Notes: generated by a model not told the origin, from the sequence alone. A stretch of DNA of 64,000 nucleotides from Chloroflexota bacterium (GCA_020161935.1 JAIUNI010000001.1:310001-374000), one strand, 5' to 3'. Shown: positions 41,579 to 50,801, counted from the first letter of the stretch. Translations and numbers: made by a program.

Positions 41579-42571
41579 TTACCGTCCTGCTCCGAGTATT
41601 ATGTCCTGTACCGCACGAATATTTGAAAGGGGAGTCGTCGTTAATAACGTGCTTCCGGTCGCGAGAATAAATCGTCGATTATTGACCTGTGCGGTCGCGG
41701 CGCGAATCTGCTCACGGATCGTTGCCGGTGTCCCCAGATGTAAATGGCGTTTGTGAGAAAGTCCGCCGCAAACCGCGCCGTTGAAGATCAACTTCGCTTG
41801 CGATAAATCAGGTTCGACCTCTTGATCGCGCCAATTCATCGCTTGTGCCGGCAGCGAACTGCACAACCGGAACATCGGCGACTCTCCTTCTAACTGTAGC
41901 ATATTAAACCACCATTTGTCGGGGAGCGCTTCCAGAATTTTGCGGTCATAAGGAATGCCAAAGACGCGGTATTCCTCTTCAGTGAGTATTTCATGGGTGG
42001 CGATCTGCAAACTGAAGTAAATACCGTCTATCGGGTATCGCCTGATCGCTTCGATAAACCGCAGTGTGCTTTCGGTAATGGCATTCAGCGCTGTTTGGAT
42101 ACGGTCAGGGTTGGTGCGGATATGCCGGACGAGTAAATCGCGCCCACCAATCATTGCAGCTTGCGTCAAAGGGCTGTACAGCGTTTGGATAATCGGTGTC
42201 TCATCGTTCCGCAATCCATCCGTGATGAGCCGGATAGCTTCGGTTTGCCGTCCTAATGCCCCGCGTGAAGGGTCTAAGGGACGCAGCGTTGTCCAATCAA
42301 GCGAACGGGTTACGGCGCGTTTCGTGCAGACGCGAGTGCCTTCAAGGTTGCCTTCCCATTCATCTTGGTATCCGTAATCCAAAACGCTAAAACTCTCTGC
42401 GGGTGTAATTTTAACAAAATCCCAGTTATAGGTTTGTTGGAATTCAATCGTTGAGCGTGCCAAGTCCGCTGCCCGTTGGTCATCCCCCGGCCAATGCCGC
42501 CATAAAGCGATGGGAGTCCGGTCTGTTGCCTCACCGGCAAATGACTTTTCGAGCCTTTCACGTTTATTCAT
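41579..42571 (-). CDS. Uroporphyrinogen decarboxylase-family protein (not clearly HemE)
   Basis: This 330-residue TIM-barrel protein starts MNKRERLEKSFAGEATDRTP and continues IALWRHW, the UroD-family N-terminus. It has NPDRIQTALNAITESTLRFI and GIYFSLQIATHEILTEEEYR in the middle, and a C-terminal FILATGSTLLTTTPLSNIRA. HemE itself has a strongly conserved RQAGR.LPEY motif near the N-terminus that is absent here. The protein is more likely a cobamide- or one-carbon-related UroD-like methyltransferase or an uncharacterised relative. It is followed by rsmD. Confidence 0.75.
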   Translation of the reverse strand: MNKRERLEKSFAGEATDRTPIALWRHWPGDDQRAADLARSTIEFQQTYNWDFVKITPAESFSVLDYGYQDEWEGNLEGTRVCTKRAVTRSLDWTTLRPLDPSRGALGRQTEAIRLITDGLRNDETPIIQTLYSPLTQAAMIGGRDLLVRHIRTNPDRIQTALNAITESTLRFIEAIRRYPIDGIYFSLQIATHEILTEEEYRVFGIPYDRKILEALPDKWWFNMLQLEGESPMFRLCSSLPAQAMNWRDQEVEPDLSQAKLIFNGAVCGGLSHKRHLHLGTPATIREQIRAATAQVNNRRFILATGSTLLTTTPLSNIRAVQDIILGAGR

Positions 42572-42773
42572 GATTTACAAGTAATACTTTCTTGACACCA
42601 GTCACAAGCATACCGATCAATTAGGTGGCGGAGCCTCGATCACTATCGGAGTCAGTTGCGTATGCTGATCCGATTGAGTTGCAGGCAGGGGTGGTATGTC
42701 GATCTAATTTTACTTGTCGTTCGCGTGAAACACAAAAATGAATACTGTAAGAAAGGCACGAGGTAATATTGAG

Positions 42774-45083
42774 TTATCGAATACTAATCAAGGTTGGCAG
42801 GATAAGGTCTGTACCCAAGAGATTTCCGGTTGAATCGTAAAAGCTGATCCGGTCATCGGCTGTACACACGTCACGGCAGACATACGCTTCAACATGAATC
42901 TGGTAATTGCCCTCCAGAATGCCGTTTTCGAGGACGAAATCATAATAATCCACTACATACTGCTGGGTATTCCAGCGTTTCGTCGGGTAAAAACCGGGGC
43001 TGTGGAGTGCCGTTTCATTCCAGCGGCTTTCGTCACTGTTATTCACGAGGAACAGTTTGACGAGGTAATTGTCAGTCAGAAACCGCTGGGTTTGCCAGAA
43101 CAGCGTCAGATCCAGCGGTTCGTTAGCATGGTAGACATTTTTACCCAACCGGAATGCACTCAAGTTTAATCCGGCGGTGCTGCGTATTTGCGTCGAAAAG
43201 CTGCCCTGCAAACCGGAATTCGGCAGGGGAGTCAGGTCGATAAGCGGGTTGTTGGGCAGTAAAACAAGAAGGGCTGCAATCCCGAAACAGACAACCGGCA
43301 GCGCAATTAAGCGTGCCTCTTCAAGTTTTAGGAGCATGACATCTTCTATGATGGTTTTGTGGGTACGGCGGATTTTTCCCCAAGTCCAAATCAATACCAT
43401 GATGAGTATGATGCCAGAAAGTGTCCAACTGCCGTTACGAACGTCGGTCGTTCCTAAATGGATGGAGAGTTCCGCATTGTTCGCGTTTAAAATCGGAACT
43501 TCGACCTGAATAAGCCCGGTGGTGGGGTTAGCCTGCACACTGAGACGTTGTTCACCGATGTTCGCGCTCCAACCGGGAAAATAAGCAGTGAGGATATTGA
43601 GGGTGGTGGGCGAGGTTGTCTGAATGAGTTGAAACTCGTCCGACTGTGAATCATTGGCGAGCGGGCTGGCACGAAACCCGCCTGAAATTTGCCCCGGCGC
43701 GAGTTTGTTGATCGTACTGCTGGTGTAGCTGTCAATGAGGGAAGGGCTAAAGGCAAGATCGTTAGCCAAACTGGTTGGCAGTGCATCACCGCTTGGCAGC
43801 ACCGCGATACCATATCCCTGCTGCTCATATCGAACCTGCGCTGCCCCATTTGCGCTGCCAACATTTTCGGCTGCTTCGGGGGGTGACCAGATATTAATGG
43901 AACCAATCCAAATAGTAATCATCAGGACAGGTAGTGTTAAGCGCTTCGGGCGGCTTGAGAGACGCAGCCGCAGACGTAGGATTTCGCTGCCCGCCACCGC
44001 GCCGCACATTAGGATGAGGCCGAGCAGGTCGGTTTCGGTCGGCATGAGGAGCAAACCGGTGGCTGTGATAAATAAACCGGCAGCGATGAAAAACTTGCCA
44101 AAGTCAATGCGTTGGCTCAACAGTAGATTGGTTGCCGCACCGCCGACCGCACATAAAAATACGACAAGCCCGATGGTCATTTGTGGGTAATGCACCATTG
44201 CCGAAGGATCAATCGCTTGTATGGGCGTGACGATTTCGTTGAGGCTCAGTCGCAATAGTGGGCTTGTCCCATTGGCTTGCCAGTGGATCGCGGTTTGTTC
44301 GAGGATTGCGGGTATCCAATAAAACCCCGCTGCGATGACACCTAGAAAAACACCCGCTACCAATCGCCTGAATCCCCTGTAAGAACGAAAGCTGATGGTG
44401 AGCCAGAGCGCATAACCCAACGCCAATAGATAAGCCATGAATGCATTTTTGACATCGGTTAATAGCAGTGCCGCTGCCAAGCCAACCACCAATAACAAGT
44501 TCTGCGGTCGCTCATTCCGCAGCGTGCGGTCTGCTGCCCACAACAGCGCGGGTGTGAGCGCTAATGCCAGCATGTGGGGCATATTGCCCTGTATGTGCGG
44601 TGTCGTATAGCTGACAACCGGACTGTAAATATAAAGCATGGCTGCGAGAATACCCGCCGCCGCACCCGAACGGCGGGTCACCAGCGCGTACATCGCCAGC
44701 CCCGCCACACAGGTTGCAACCACATAGAACAAGCGCACGGCAGCGACCGGATTGTTCGTCAATAAGACTTGGAAAACGGCGGCTGTGTACGGCGCTGCTG
44801 GCGGATAAAAGTTGGGTATTGGAGCGCCGTAGCCACCGAGGACGTGTGGCGACCAACGCGGGTATATCCACCCTTGTTGGATGGCGGTCGCATAATCGTT
44901 TGTCCGGTAGACATAATTCTCGCTGGCATTCGTCGTTGGTAAGTCACCCCGCAGCAAAAAAGGGGCGGCAACAATCAAGCACAGGGCAAGCACAAGCAGC
45001 AGCCCCCAATCGAAACCGCGTCGGGCGAGCCGCATCCAATCCGGTAGGTCGTGCTGTGGTAAGGGTTCAGTCAGGCTGCTCAT
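42774..45083 (-). CDS. Large multi-spanning membrane protein, 6-pyruvoyl-tetrahydropterin-synthase-related (PTPS_related) type
   Basis: This 769-residue protein has ten or more hydrophobic segments, first at about 26-44, and an early outer loop with RTNDYATAIQQGWIYPRWSP and GGYGAPIPNFYPP. That loop is typical of the 'PTPS-related' membrane family, which shares the fold of GT-C glycosyltransferases. A C-terminal beta-rich domain (about 600-769) resembles carbohydrate-associated modules. A role in polysaccharide or glycoprotein synthesis is likely but not proven. No catalytic residues beyond the Asp in the first loop can be named. Confidence 0.65.
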   Translation of the reverse strand: MSSLTEPLPQHDLPDWMRLARRGFDWGLLLVLALCLIVAAPFLLRGDLPTTNASENYVYRTNDYATAIQQGWIYPRWSPHVLGGYGAPIPNFYPPAAPYTAAVFQVLLTNNPVAAVRLFYVVATCVAGLAMYALVTRRSGAAAGILAAMLYIYSPVVSYTTPHIQGNMPHMLALALTPALLWAADRTLRNERPQNLLLVVGLAAALLLTDVKNAFMAYLLALGYALWLTISFRSYRGFRRLVAGVFLGVIAAGFYWIPAILEQTAIHWQANGTSPLLRLSLNEIVTPIQAIDPSAMVHYPQMTIGLVVFLCAVGGAATNLLLSQRIDFGKFFIAAGLFITATGLLLMPTETDLLGLILMCGAVAGSEILRLRLRLSSRPKRLTLPVLMITIWIGSINIWSPPEAAENVGSANGAAQVRYEQQGYGIAVLPSGDALPTSLANDLAFSPSLIDSYTSSTINKLAPGQISGGFRASPLANDSQSDEFQLIQTTSPTTLNILTAYFPGWSANIGEQRLSVQANPTTGLIQVEVPILNANNAELSIHLGTTDVRNGSWTLSGIILIMVLIWTWGKIRRTHKTIIEDVMLLKLEEARLIALPVVCFGIAALLVLLPNNPLIDLTPLPNSGLQGSFSTQIRSTAGLNLSAFRLGKNVYHANEPLDLTLFWQTQRFLTDNYLVKLFLVNNSDESRWNETALHSPGFYPTKRWNTQQYVVDYYDFVLENGILEGNYQIHVEAYVCRDVCTADDRISFYDSTGNLLGTDLILPTLISIR

Positions 45084-45106
45084 AGTCTCGATTGTACATG
45101 ATGTGC

Positions 45107-45135
45107 TTGATTTGCGTCTTGCTCGGTGCTATGCT
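45107..45135 (+). promoter_or_regulatory. Promoter of the GNAT-AlaX-TPR run
   Basis: TTGATT (45107-45112), a 17-base spacer and TATGCT (45130-45135) precede the ATG at 45162. The expected transcript start is about 20 bases before the start codon. Confidence 0.5.
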
Positions 45136-45161
45136 CAAATCCATTATGATGAAGAGACAAT

Positions 45162-45635
45162 ATGCAATCCATGAACGTTCAGCTTGCGACCTCAGATGAT
45201 CTTCCCGCTCTTGCTGACATCTGGTATGAAAATAAAGTCCTGAACCAACAATCCGATTCCGGCTTAAAATTACTTCCAGATGCTAAAAATTGCTGGTCGG
45301 AGGACGCGCACGGTTGGCTTGAGAATCCGCGCTGCCGCATATGGGTTGCTACGCGCGAGTCAGCCGTTATCGGCTATATCATCGGTTGGCTACAAGACAT
45401 GCCTTCTGGTTTTGAACCATCAACAGTCGGCTGCATCACCGAAATGGCGCTCGATCTGCATACATCGTCGGGTGGCGCAGGTCGTGATCTACTGGATGCC
45501 GCCCGTGAATGGTTTGCGACTCAGCATATTGAAAACGTAATCACACACGTCCCCCATCGTCAAGCAGTGCAGCAGGCATTCTGGCGAGGGCAGGGCGCAC
45601 GAGATTGGGTGGATTTAATGTGGCTGAAGTTATAA
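45162..45635 (+). CDS. GNAT-family N-acetyltransferase
   Basis: This 157-residue GNAT-fold protein starts MNVQLATSDDLPALADIW (from the second in-frame Met) after a short MQS extension. It has beta4 TVGCITEMALDL and an acetyl-CoA loop THSSGGAG-like (LHTSSGGAGRDLLDAAREW). The motif A Q/RxxGxG/A pattern is looser than usual (SSGGAG). The stop overlaps the next gene. It may form a pair with the following GNAT; the substrate is unknown. Confidence 0.75.
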   Translation: MQSMNVQLATSDDLPALADIWYENKVLNQQSDSGLKLLPDAKNCWSEDAHGWLENPRCRIWVATRESAVIGYIIGWLQDMPSGFEPSTVGCITEMALDLHTSSGGAGRDLLDAAREWFATQHIENVITHVPHRQAVQQAFWRGQGARDWVDLMWLKL

Positions 45636-46114
45636 TTCGCCCGGTTACGAGCGAGGATGCCGACGCGCTCGGTCAAATGTGGCTTGACTTAGTTGCTTAC
45701 CACCGGCGGTTGAGCCGTGATCTGCCTGCCGCCGCGCGTGGCGGTCAGCACCGTTATGTGCGCCGCATTCTCGACCGTCGTGATGACCCGTACACCTGTG
45801 CTTTGGTTGCTGAAGTCGAGGGGCAGGTCGTTGGTTTCGTACTCGGAATGGTGGTCGATCTCGTGCCGGATATTTTCGAGCAGCCTCCCGCTGGCTTTTT
45901 GGCAGATATTTTTGTGGAACCCGATGCGCGGCGGCAGGGTGTCGGTCGCCATTTGGTTCACGCGCTAAGTGACTGGTTCCGTAAATGTGGGATTAAAACA
46001 TTTGATTGGCACGTGTCATCGGATAATGCGGAAGGGCTGGCTTTCTGGCGTTCGGTAGGCGGGCGCGATGTTATGATTCGGATGCGTGCCGATGTGGAGA
46101 CTAAACATGACTGA
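45620..46114 (+). CDS. GNAT-family N-acetyltransferase
   Basis: This 164-residue GNAT has a strong motif A: DIFVEPDARRQGVGRHLVHA (R/QxxGxG). It also has TFDWHVSSDNAEGLAFWRSV (motif B) and an end in GGRDVMIRMRAD. The GTG at 45620 (MAEVIIRP) overlaps the preceding gene by 16 bases. A TTG at 45605 is possible but adds residues not typical of the family. The substrate is not predictable. Confidence 0.85.
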   Translation: MAEVIIRPVTSEDADALGQMWLDLVAYHRRLSRDLPAAARGGQHRYVRRILDRRDDPYTCALVAEVEGQVVGFVLGMVVDLVPDIFEQPPAGFLADIFVEPDARRQGVGRHLVHALSDWFRKCGIKTFDWHVSSDNAEGLAFWRSVGGRDVMIRMRADVETKHD

Positions 46115-46814
46115 ACTTATTTATCAAACCGATAGTTACGCGAAAGAATTTACCGCAACCGTAACTGGTTATGCTGGCGAGCAAAACGGTGTCTTGCTCG
46201 ACCGTACAGCCTTTTACCCCGGCGGCGGTGGACAGCCCAACGATGTGGGGCAGTTGGTAGTGGATGGTCGCACGTACAACGTCACCAGTGTCGTTCGCGG
46301 CAATATTCACATCGTCGAAGGTGAACTCCCACCGGTTGGCGCAGCCGTCACGGGGATTTTGGATTGGGATCGCCGTTATAAACTCATGCGTACCCACACC
46401 GCCATGCATATCCTTTGCGGCGTGGTCTGGCGCGATTACAGCGCGAGTGTGACCGGTGGTAACATGGAACCCCTAAGCGGACGCATGGACTTTGAGTTTG
46501 AGCGGATGCAAAAGGAACTCGTGACAGAGATTGAAACGCGGATTAATGCTGAAGTGCAGGCCGCCCGTGATATTCGCGTCAATATCCTCCCGCGTGAAGA
46601 AGCCTTCAAAATCCCCGATCTCATTCGCACCAAAATCAACTTGCTGCCCGAAGGTATCCCCGAAGTCCGTACGGTCGAGATTATCGGCCTCGACTTACAG
46701 GCGGATGGGGGAACACACGTTGCCAATACCCGTGAAGTCGGCACGTTGCGAATTGCCGACTACAAAAGCAAGGGCGGCATCAATAAACGTATTTATCTCG
46801 AAATCAATAACTGA
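46107..46814 (+). CDS. alaX: Alanyl-tRNA editing protein AlaX-type
   Basis: This 235-residue protein matches the medium AlaX, a free-standing relative of the AlaRS editing domain that removes Ser or Gly mis-attached to tRNA(Ala). It has AFYPGGGGQPNDVG (31-48), the zinc motif RTHTAMHIL (H97, H101) and LQADGGTHVANT (199-208, H204). Where AlaRS and many AlaX proteins have Cys four residues before this His, it has D200. The start overlaps the GNAT stop by 8 bases (ATGACTGA), so expression is coupled to the acetyltransferases. Confidence 0.85.
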   Translation: MTELIYQTDSYAKEFTATVTGYAGEQNGVLLDRTAFYPGGGGQPNDVGQLVVDGRTYNVTSVVRGNIHIVEGELPPVGAAVTGILDWDRRYKLMRTHTAMHILCGVVWRDYSASVTGGNMEPLSGRMDFEFERMQKELVTEIETRINAEVQAARDIRVNILPREEAFKIPDLIRTKINLLPEGIPEVRTVEIIGLDLQADGGTHVANTREVGTLRIADYKSKGGINKRIYLEINN

Positions 46815-46832
46815 GGTTGTGTATCAGTCTTC

Positions 46833-47828
46833 ATGATTAGTCGTATTCAAATCTTTCTGGGTCCGACCTATTCGCGCATTCTGGTGGCCTCACTGGCTAT
46901 CACGGGTCTTATTAGCCTCGCGCTGAATGTGGTTGTCAATCAATATGCATGGGTACGCCCCGTTCAATCGCTGATTGTCGTTCTGTTTCTGCTGGTTGTG
47001 GTCGTGGTCTTCTTTATTCGCCTGTCGCCGGAAGAACGTGGTCATTGGGCGGCTGTTCTGATGCCGCCGATCATCGCGGTTTTAATCGGCCTCCTGCTCG
47101 TTCCGCACCTCGCGTTGTTGTTTGCAGGTTTGGCTACCGGGTGGCTGGTTGTCATCCCCTTGATAACTCGTAACCGGATGCCGTTGGAATACCGTCAAGC
47201 GGTTAAACACCTGCGTAAGAGCGAATATGCCGAGGCCGTTAAAGTGATGGATACTGTCATCGCGGGCGACCCGAACCACGCTTACCACTACAAATTCCGT
47301 GCTGAAATCAATCGCTTGTGGGGCAAATTGAAACCTGCCGTCCGCGATTATCAAAAAATGACGCAGTTGTCACCGGATTCACCTGTCGCCTTCAACGGTC
47401 TTGCGGAAGTCTATCTGCAAAATCATGATTACCAACTGGCACAAGAGGCTGCCCACACTGCCAACAAGCTCGCCCCTGATGATTGGGTGACGTTCTACAA
47501 CCTCGGTATGATCGAAGACCGCCTGAAGCAGTCGCCAGAAGTTGTACAGCACCTTCAACAGGCGTTGGGCTTAAAAGTACCGGATACGCGCCACCGTTTG
47601 CTGATCTACTTCTATTTGCTGCGGGCATACGCGCGCTTGGGGCAGGCCGATAAAGCCGCCGAGATGCTGGCTCACCTGAAAAAGCACACGAGCGGGTTGG
47701 AAGAATGGCAAACCATTCTCAAGAGTGAACAAGCGGGTACGCTGCGCGATGTGATTGGGGATGATCTCCAGACGATTTTTGAATTGTTAGAGGGTGATTT
47801 GAAAATTGAAGACATGAGGTTGGCGTAA
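46833..47828 (+). CDS. Membrane protein with cytosolic TPR repeats (cluster gene 1)
   Basis: This 331-residue protein has about four membrane helices (about 13-36, 45-62, 72-92, 93-108) and then about five tetratricopeptide repeats. Units include LRKSEYAEAVKVMDTVIAGD, LKPAVRDYQKMTQLSPDS and KAAEMLAHLKKHTSGLEEWQ. TPRs mediate protein-protein contacts. The stop overlaps the next start by one base (TAATG). The same plan, N-terminal membrane helices then TPRs, is shared by the next two genes. Confidence 0.75.
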   Translation: MISRIQIFLGPTYSRILVASLAITGLISLALNVVVNQYAWVRPVQSLIVVLFLLVVVVVFFIRLSPEERGHWAAVLMPPIIAVLIGLLLVPHLALLFAGLATGWLVVIPLITRNRMPLEYRQAVKHLRKSEYAEAVKVMDTVIAGDPNHAYHYKFRAEINRLWGKLKPAVRDYQKMTQLSPDSPVAFNGLAEVYLQNHDYQLAQEAAHTANKLAPDDWVTFYNLGMIEDRLKQSPEVVQHLQQALGLKVPDTRHRLLIYFYLLRAYARLGQADKAAEMLAHLKKHTSGLEEWQTILKSEQAGTLRDVIGDDLQTIFELLEGDLKIEDMRLA

Positions 47829-48703
47829 TGCGTCGCCGCTTTCAAGTGCTGCTGATCTATCTCTCGCCGATACTGGCTATTTTGGGCGGCATCGTCTTTG
47901 TGGCAGGGCTGGTCAACGAACTGTCGTCTGACCGCACCTTGCGCGGGGGCATTTTGTCGCCTTCCATTCAGGTCGCGTTGGGCGGTCTGTGTGTTGCGGC
48001 ATTGATGTTCTTGATCTGGTTCATGCTGGTGGGCTGGTTGTTGGTGCGTCAGTCGCGCAGTCAGGGGTCAGGTTACGGTGATGCCTATCGCTTGATCGAG
48101 GAATTTCGCTTCCGCGAGGCGATTCCGCTGCTCCAGCGCTCCATCAAAGAAGGTAAAGAAACGCCTGAAGTACTTATGCTGCTGACGAGCGCCTACGCCT
48201 ACGCGGGGCAGCTTGGGAACGCACAGGCCACCGCAGACCGCGCGGTTCGGCTTTTCCCGAATGACCCCGGTTCATACATCACCCTCGCTAATGGTTACCG
48301 GTTGCAAGCGACCTATGACGAAGCCGCTCGTGCGCTCATGAAAGCCTCCGAATTGGAACCGGATCAGCCGGTGATTTGGGCAGAACTCGGCTTTGTGCAG
48401 CAGTACGCGGGACAGTCGCAGGCGGCGCTGGAATCCTTCGAACGAGCGGCGCAGTACTCCATGCCGCCGATGTACACCGTGCGCGTTTATTATCACCTTG
48501 CTCATGCGTATACCGCAGCGGGTGATGTCAAGAAGGCTGTTCGCGCGATTGCCAAGATGTTGAGTGCGCGGGAAGGGTTAGCGGCTTGGCAGTCCGGCCT
48601 CGCGGCGCTGGATGGCACGGCCTATGGGCAAGCGCTCCGTTATGAAGTCACAGCCATCCAACAAGCGCTCTCCGATGCTGATGCTGGAAGTGTAGGCCAA
48701 TAA
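47828..48703 (+). CDS. Membrane protein with TPR repeats (cluster gene 2)
   Basis: This 291-residue protein has two N-terminal helices (about 8-33 and 48-73). Four to five TPRs (about 85-285) include FREAIPLLQRSIKEGKETPE, YAGQLGNAQATADRAVRLFP and YAGQSQAALESFERAAQY. Its length, order of features and overlap with gene 1 show it is a diverged relative of its neighbours rather than a copy. A partner in a membrane complex is inferred. Confidence 0.75.
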   Translation: MRRRFQVLLIYLSPILAILGGIVFVAGLVNELSSDRTLRGGILSPSIQVALGGLCVAALMFLIWFMLVGWLLVRQSRSQGSGYGDAYRLIEEFRFREAIPLLQRSIKEGKETPEVLMLLTSAYAYAGQLGNAQATADRAVRLFPNDPGSYITLANGYRLQATYDEAARALMKASELEPDQPVIWAELGFVQQYAGQSQAALESFERAAQYSMPPMYTVRVYYHLAHAYTAAGDVKKAVRAIAKMLSAREGLAAWQSGLAALDGTAYGQALRYEVTAIQQALSDADAGSVGQ

Positions 48704-48708
48704 GCGCA

Positions 48709-49506
48709 ATGGGTAAAATAACCGCATATCTGTTTTCCAGGTTTCGGGCGTGGGAACGTTCGACTCAGGTCGCTTTTATTCTCGCGTTGATCCTCTTGCT
48801 GGTGTCCTTTGGAGTATTCTCAACCAGCTCCGAAACGTTACGGCAGAACGCGCTGATAGGTGTCGTTGGGCTGATTTTCGCCCTCCAAGTGATATTCATG
48901 TGGGGGAACCGCACGATGGTCACCGCCTTCACACAGGCGCAGCGCCGTTATTTAGCGGGCGATTTCGCTGGCACGCGCCAAATATTGGAACAATTTCACG
49001 ACACTGGCAAAGCAAATATGTCATCGTTGACGCTCCTCGCCAACACCTACCGCCAACTGGGCGACTTGGAAAAGAGTGAAGAAATTGTAAAAAAAGCTTT
49101 AGCTTTAAGACCTTTTGACCACTTTCCTCTCTACAGTTTTGGGCGTACACTTTTGATAAGGGGATTATATACACAGGCGGTTGAGGTCATTCAACAAGCC
49201 ATTGATGCCGATGCCCCCACCATTGTGTATTTTGATTTGGGCGAAGCGTTGTACCGTGCAGGAAATATGGAAGCCGCAGCCGCTGCGCTTCAACGCGCAC
49301 AACATGAAGATCAGGAACCGTTTCGCTTGCTGATGACCGTTTATTTACTGTATAGGATGCAGTTGGGGGATGCACCCCCCGGCCAACTCGTGAACGCGGG
49401 GATTGCTTATTGGGCAGAATTGGCCTCGCGCTTTCAGAACACACCCTATGGTCAAACCCTTGCGGATGATGTGGCTTATCTGCAAGCATATGTGGAGGAA
49501 ACATGA
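48709..49506 (+). CDS. Membrane protein with TPR repeats (cluster gene 3)
   Basis: This 265-residue protein has two helices (about 17-36 and 43-62). About four TPRs follow (80-240), with YLAGDFAGTRQILEQFHDTG, LGDLEKSEEIVKKALALRPF and YRAGNMEAAAAALQRAQHED. It starts 6 bases after gene 2 and overlaps the next gene by 4 bases (ATGA). Base composition is uniform apart from an AT-richer stretch at 49080-49180. Confidence 0.75.
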   Translation: MGKITAYLFSRFRAWERSTQVAFILALILLLVSFGVFSTSSETLRQNALIGVVGLIFALQVIFMWGNRTMVTAFTQAQRRYLAGDFAGTRQILEQFHDTGKANMSSLTLLANTYRQLGDLEKSEEIVKKALALRPFDHFPLYSFGRTLLIRGLYTQAVEVIQQAIDADAPTIVYFDLGEALYRAGNMEAAAAALQRAQHEDQEPFRLLMTVYLLYRMQLGDAPPGQLVNAGIAYWAELASRFQNTPYGQTLADDVAYLQAYVEET

Positions 49507-50000
49507 CAATTCTTGGACGTGATGGCAATGTTTCGTTTATTCGGCTTGGTACACTCGCAGCGATAATCGGTGTTCTCATTATTTTGGGTGGTCTTGCATT
49601 GTTTTTTGTGGATCGTGCCAACCATCAGCGTCCTTTTGATATTGAGCCGCCTGCTGGCTCGGCCTTATGGTTTAGCGCCGATAAGGGCGGAAATGCGCGT
49701 CAGGTCGTGTACCGGGTACAAGGTGCAAATGCCGATGACATAGCTGCCTACTACCAGCGCAAGCTGCTTGAATTCGGCGGGAACAATGGCGATAAATGTG
49801 TTCGTTTCCCTAGTATAGGCAACTACACCGAATATGACGGCGGCAATCGCGAGATCCCGCCCTTCCGCTGGAGCTGTATGTTTGATAACTCTGGTTTTCA
49901 AATATCGCAGTCAACCCGCGTGAACATCGAACCCGGAACCGAAGCCAATGATTCTGTAGGCATGGTCGTCATTGAAAATGAACAATACTGGCAGCGATAA
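49503..50000 (+). CDS. Membrane-anchored protein of unknown function (cluster gene 4)
   Basis: This 165-residue protein has one N-terminal membrane helix (about 16-40) and an extra-cytoplasmic domain (about 45-165) with two cysteines (in GDKCVRF and WSCMF). The stretch ADDIAAYYQRKLLEFGGNNG and a NYTEYDGG..IPPFRWSCMFD segment have no family I know. It overlaps gene 3 by 4 bases and gene 5 by 23 bases. Confidence 0.6.
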   Translation: MTILGRDGNVSFIRLGTLAAIIGVLIILGGLALFFVDRANHQRPFDIEPPAGSALWFSADKGGNARQVVYRVQGANADDIAAYYQRKLLEFGGNNGDKCVRFPSIGNYTEYDGGNREIPPFRWSCMFDNSGFQISQSTRVNIEPGTEANDSVGMVVIENEQYWQR

Positions 50001-50538
50001 TCCCACTGCTCACGATCAACCCGTACCTGAGACTAAATCTCGGACTGTACCGGTGAGTATTCTCATTCTGGGTGCGGTTGCGGTTCTCTTAGCGGTGGTT
50101 ATAGGCAGTCAGGTGATTGGTGTGCTCTATGCCATCTTCTTCCCGCCTGTAACACCGCTGCCAGAGCAGGTGACACTGGTGAGCCATACCAGCGCGGATT
50201 ATGGAGTCGATGATTGGCTGTATTCATCGACTGACCCCGCCTGTGACATTGTGCGGTTTTATCAGGACAATGGGGCGCAGTGTCGGGTGGCTCCACTTTA
50301 CTGTACGGGTGAGGGGCAGGCTTCGGTTGTTGTTCCCAACGAGCGCACGCAGAATGTCGGTCGCTGCGAAGTGACCCAAACATTCTCCATTTTTGCGCTG
50401 CGCTACGAGGTGATTGTTGCAACCGGTTCAAATTCCGATCAAGCGAGCCAGTTCCGCCTCAACCGCGAAATTTACTGGACAGGTGCTGTGCCGCCGTATA
50501 ATCCGCCGTCACTCGACTCGGATTTTACTGCCGGTTAG
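49978..50538 (+). CDS. Membrane-anchored protein of unknown function (cluster gene 5)
   Basis: This 186-residue protein has one membrane helix (about 25-52) and an outer domain with four Cys (DPACDIV, GAQCRV, LYCTGE, GRCEVT). It shares a rough plan with gene 4: a helix, then a 'DIxxFYQDNG' motif, then a Cys-containing beta-rich part. It is probably a diverged paralogue. The ATG at 49978 overlaps gene 4 by 23 bases. Confidence 0.6.
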   Translation: MNNTGSDNPTAHDQPVPETKSRTVPVSILILGAVAVLLAVVIGSQVIGVLYAIFFPPVTPLPEQVTLVSHTSADYGVDDWLYSSTDPACDIVRFYQDNGAQCRVAPLYCTGEGQASVVVPNERTQNVGRCEVTQTFSIFALRYEVIVATGSNSDQASQFRLNREIYWTGAVPPYNPPSLDSDFTAG

Positions 50539-50700
50539 CAGAATCCACGCCTGAATAGCATAACCGCTGTCCGAAGCCGCGAAGTCTTAGCTTGAACTTT
50601 CCCTACCGCATTCGCCGTTTTTGCGCGATAATGATGCTGTTCTCTGTACATACTTGATAATGCCCATCAATACAGGCTGATGTTACAAGGAGGTGTCCCC

Positions 50701-50763
50701 GTGAAGGAGACAAAACAATTGCTCCTATCGCGGCTGATTCCTCGTTTGGGGCGTATAGCATAA
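50701..50763 (+). CDS. Candidate leader peptide upstream of ileS (20 codons)
   Basis: GTG at 50701 starts a 20-residue frame (MKETKQLLLSRLIPRLGRIA) ending in TAA at 50761-50763. It has an almost ideal Shine-Dalgarno, AAGGAGGTG (50688-50696), 4 bases before the start. Codons include five Leu and two Ile (ATT and ATA). The 3' codons CGT TTG GGG form one arm of an inverted repeat with a sequence just before the ileS ribosome binding site. Position, ribosome binding site and stem all fit a translation-sensing leader. It is inferred, not proven. Confidence 0.5.
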   Translation: MKETKQLLLSRLIPRLGRIA

Positions 50764-50801
50764 CTTGTCTCGGAAATTTCGCTGACCCGCTTCCCAAACG
50801 A
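50742..50801 (+). promoter_or_regulatory. Long-range stem (possible attenuator) between leader ORF and ileS
   Basis: TCGTTTGGG (50742-50750) pairs perfectly over 9 bp with CCCAAACGA (50793-50801), with a 42-base loop. The 5' arm lies inside the leader frame. The 3' arm ends 10 bases before GGAGAA, the ileS ribosome binding site (50811-50816). No T-box or uracil-rich terminator is seen, so any control would be at translation or by ribosome position. Confidence 0.45.
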
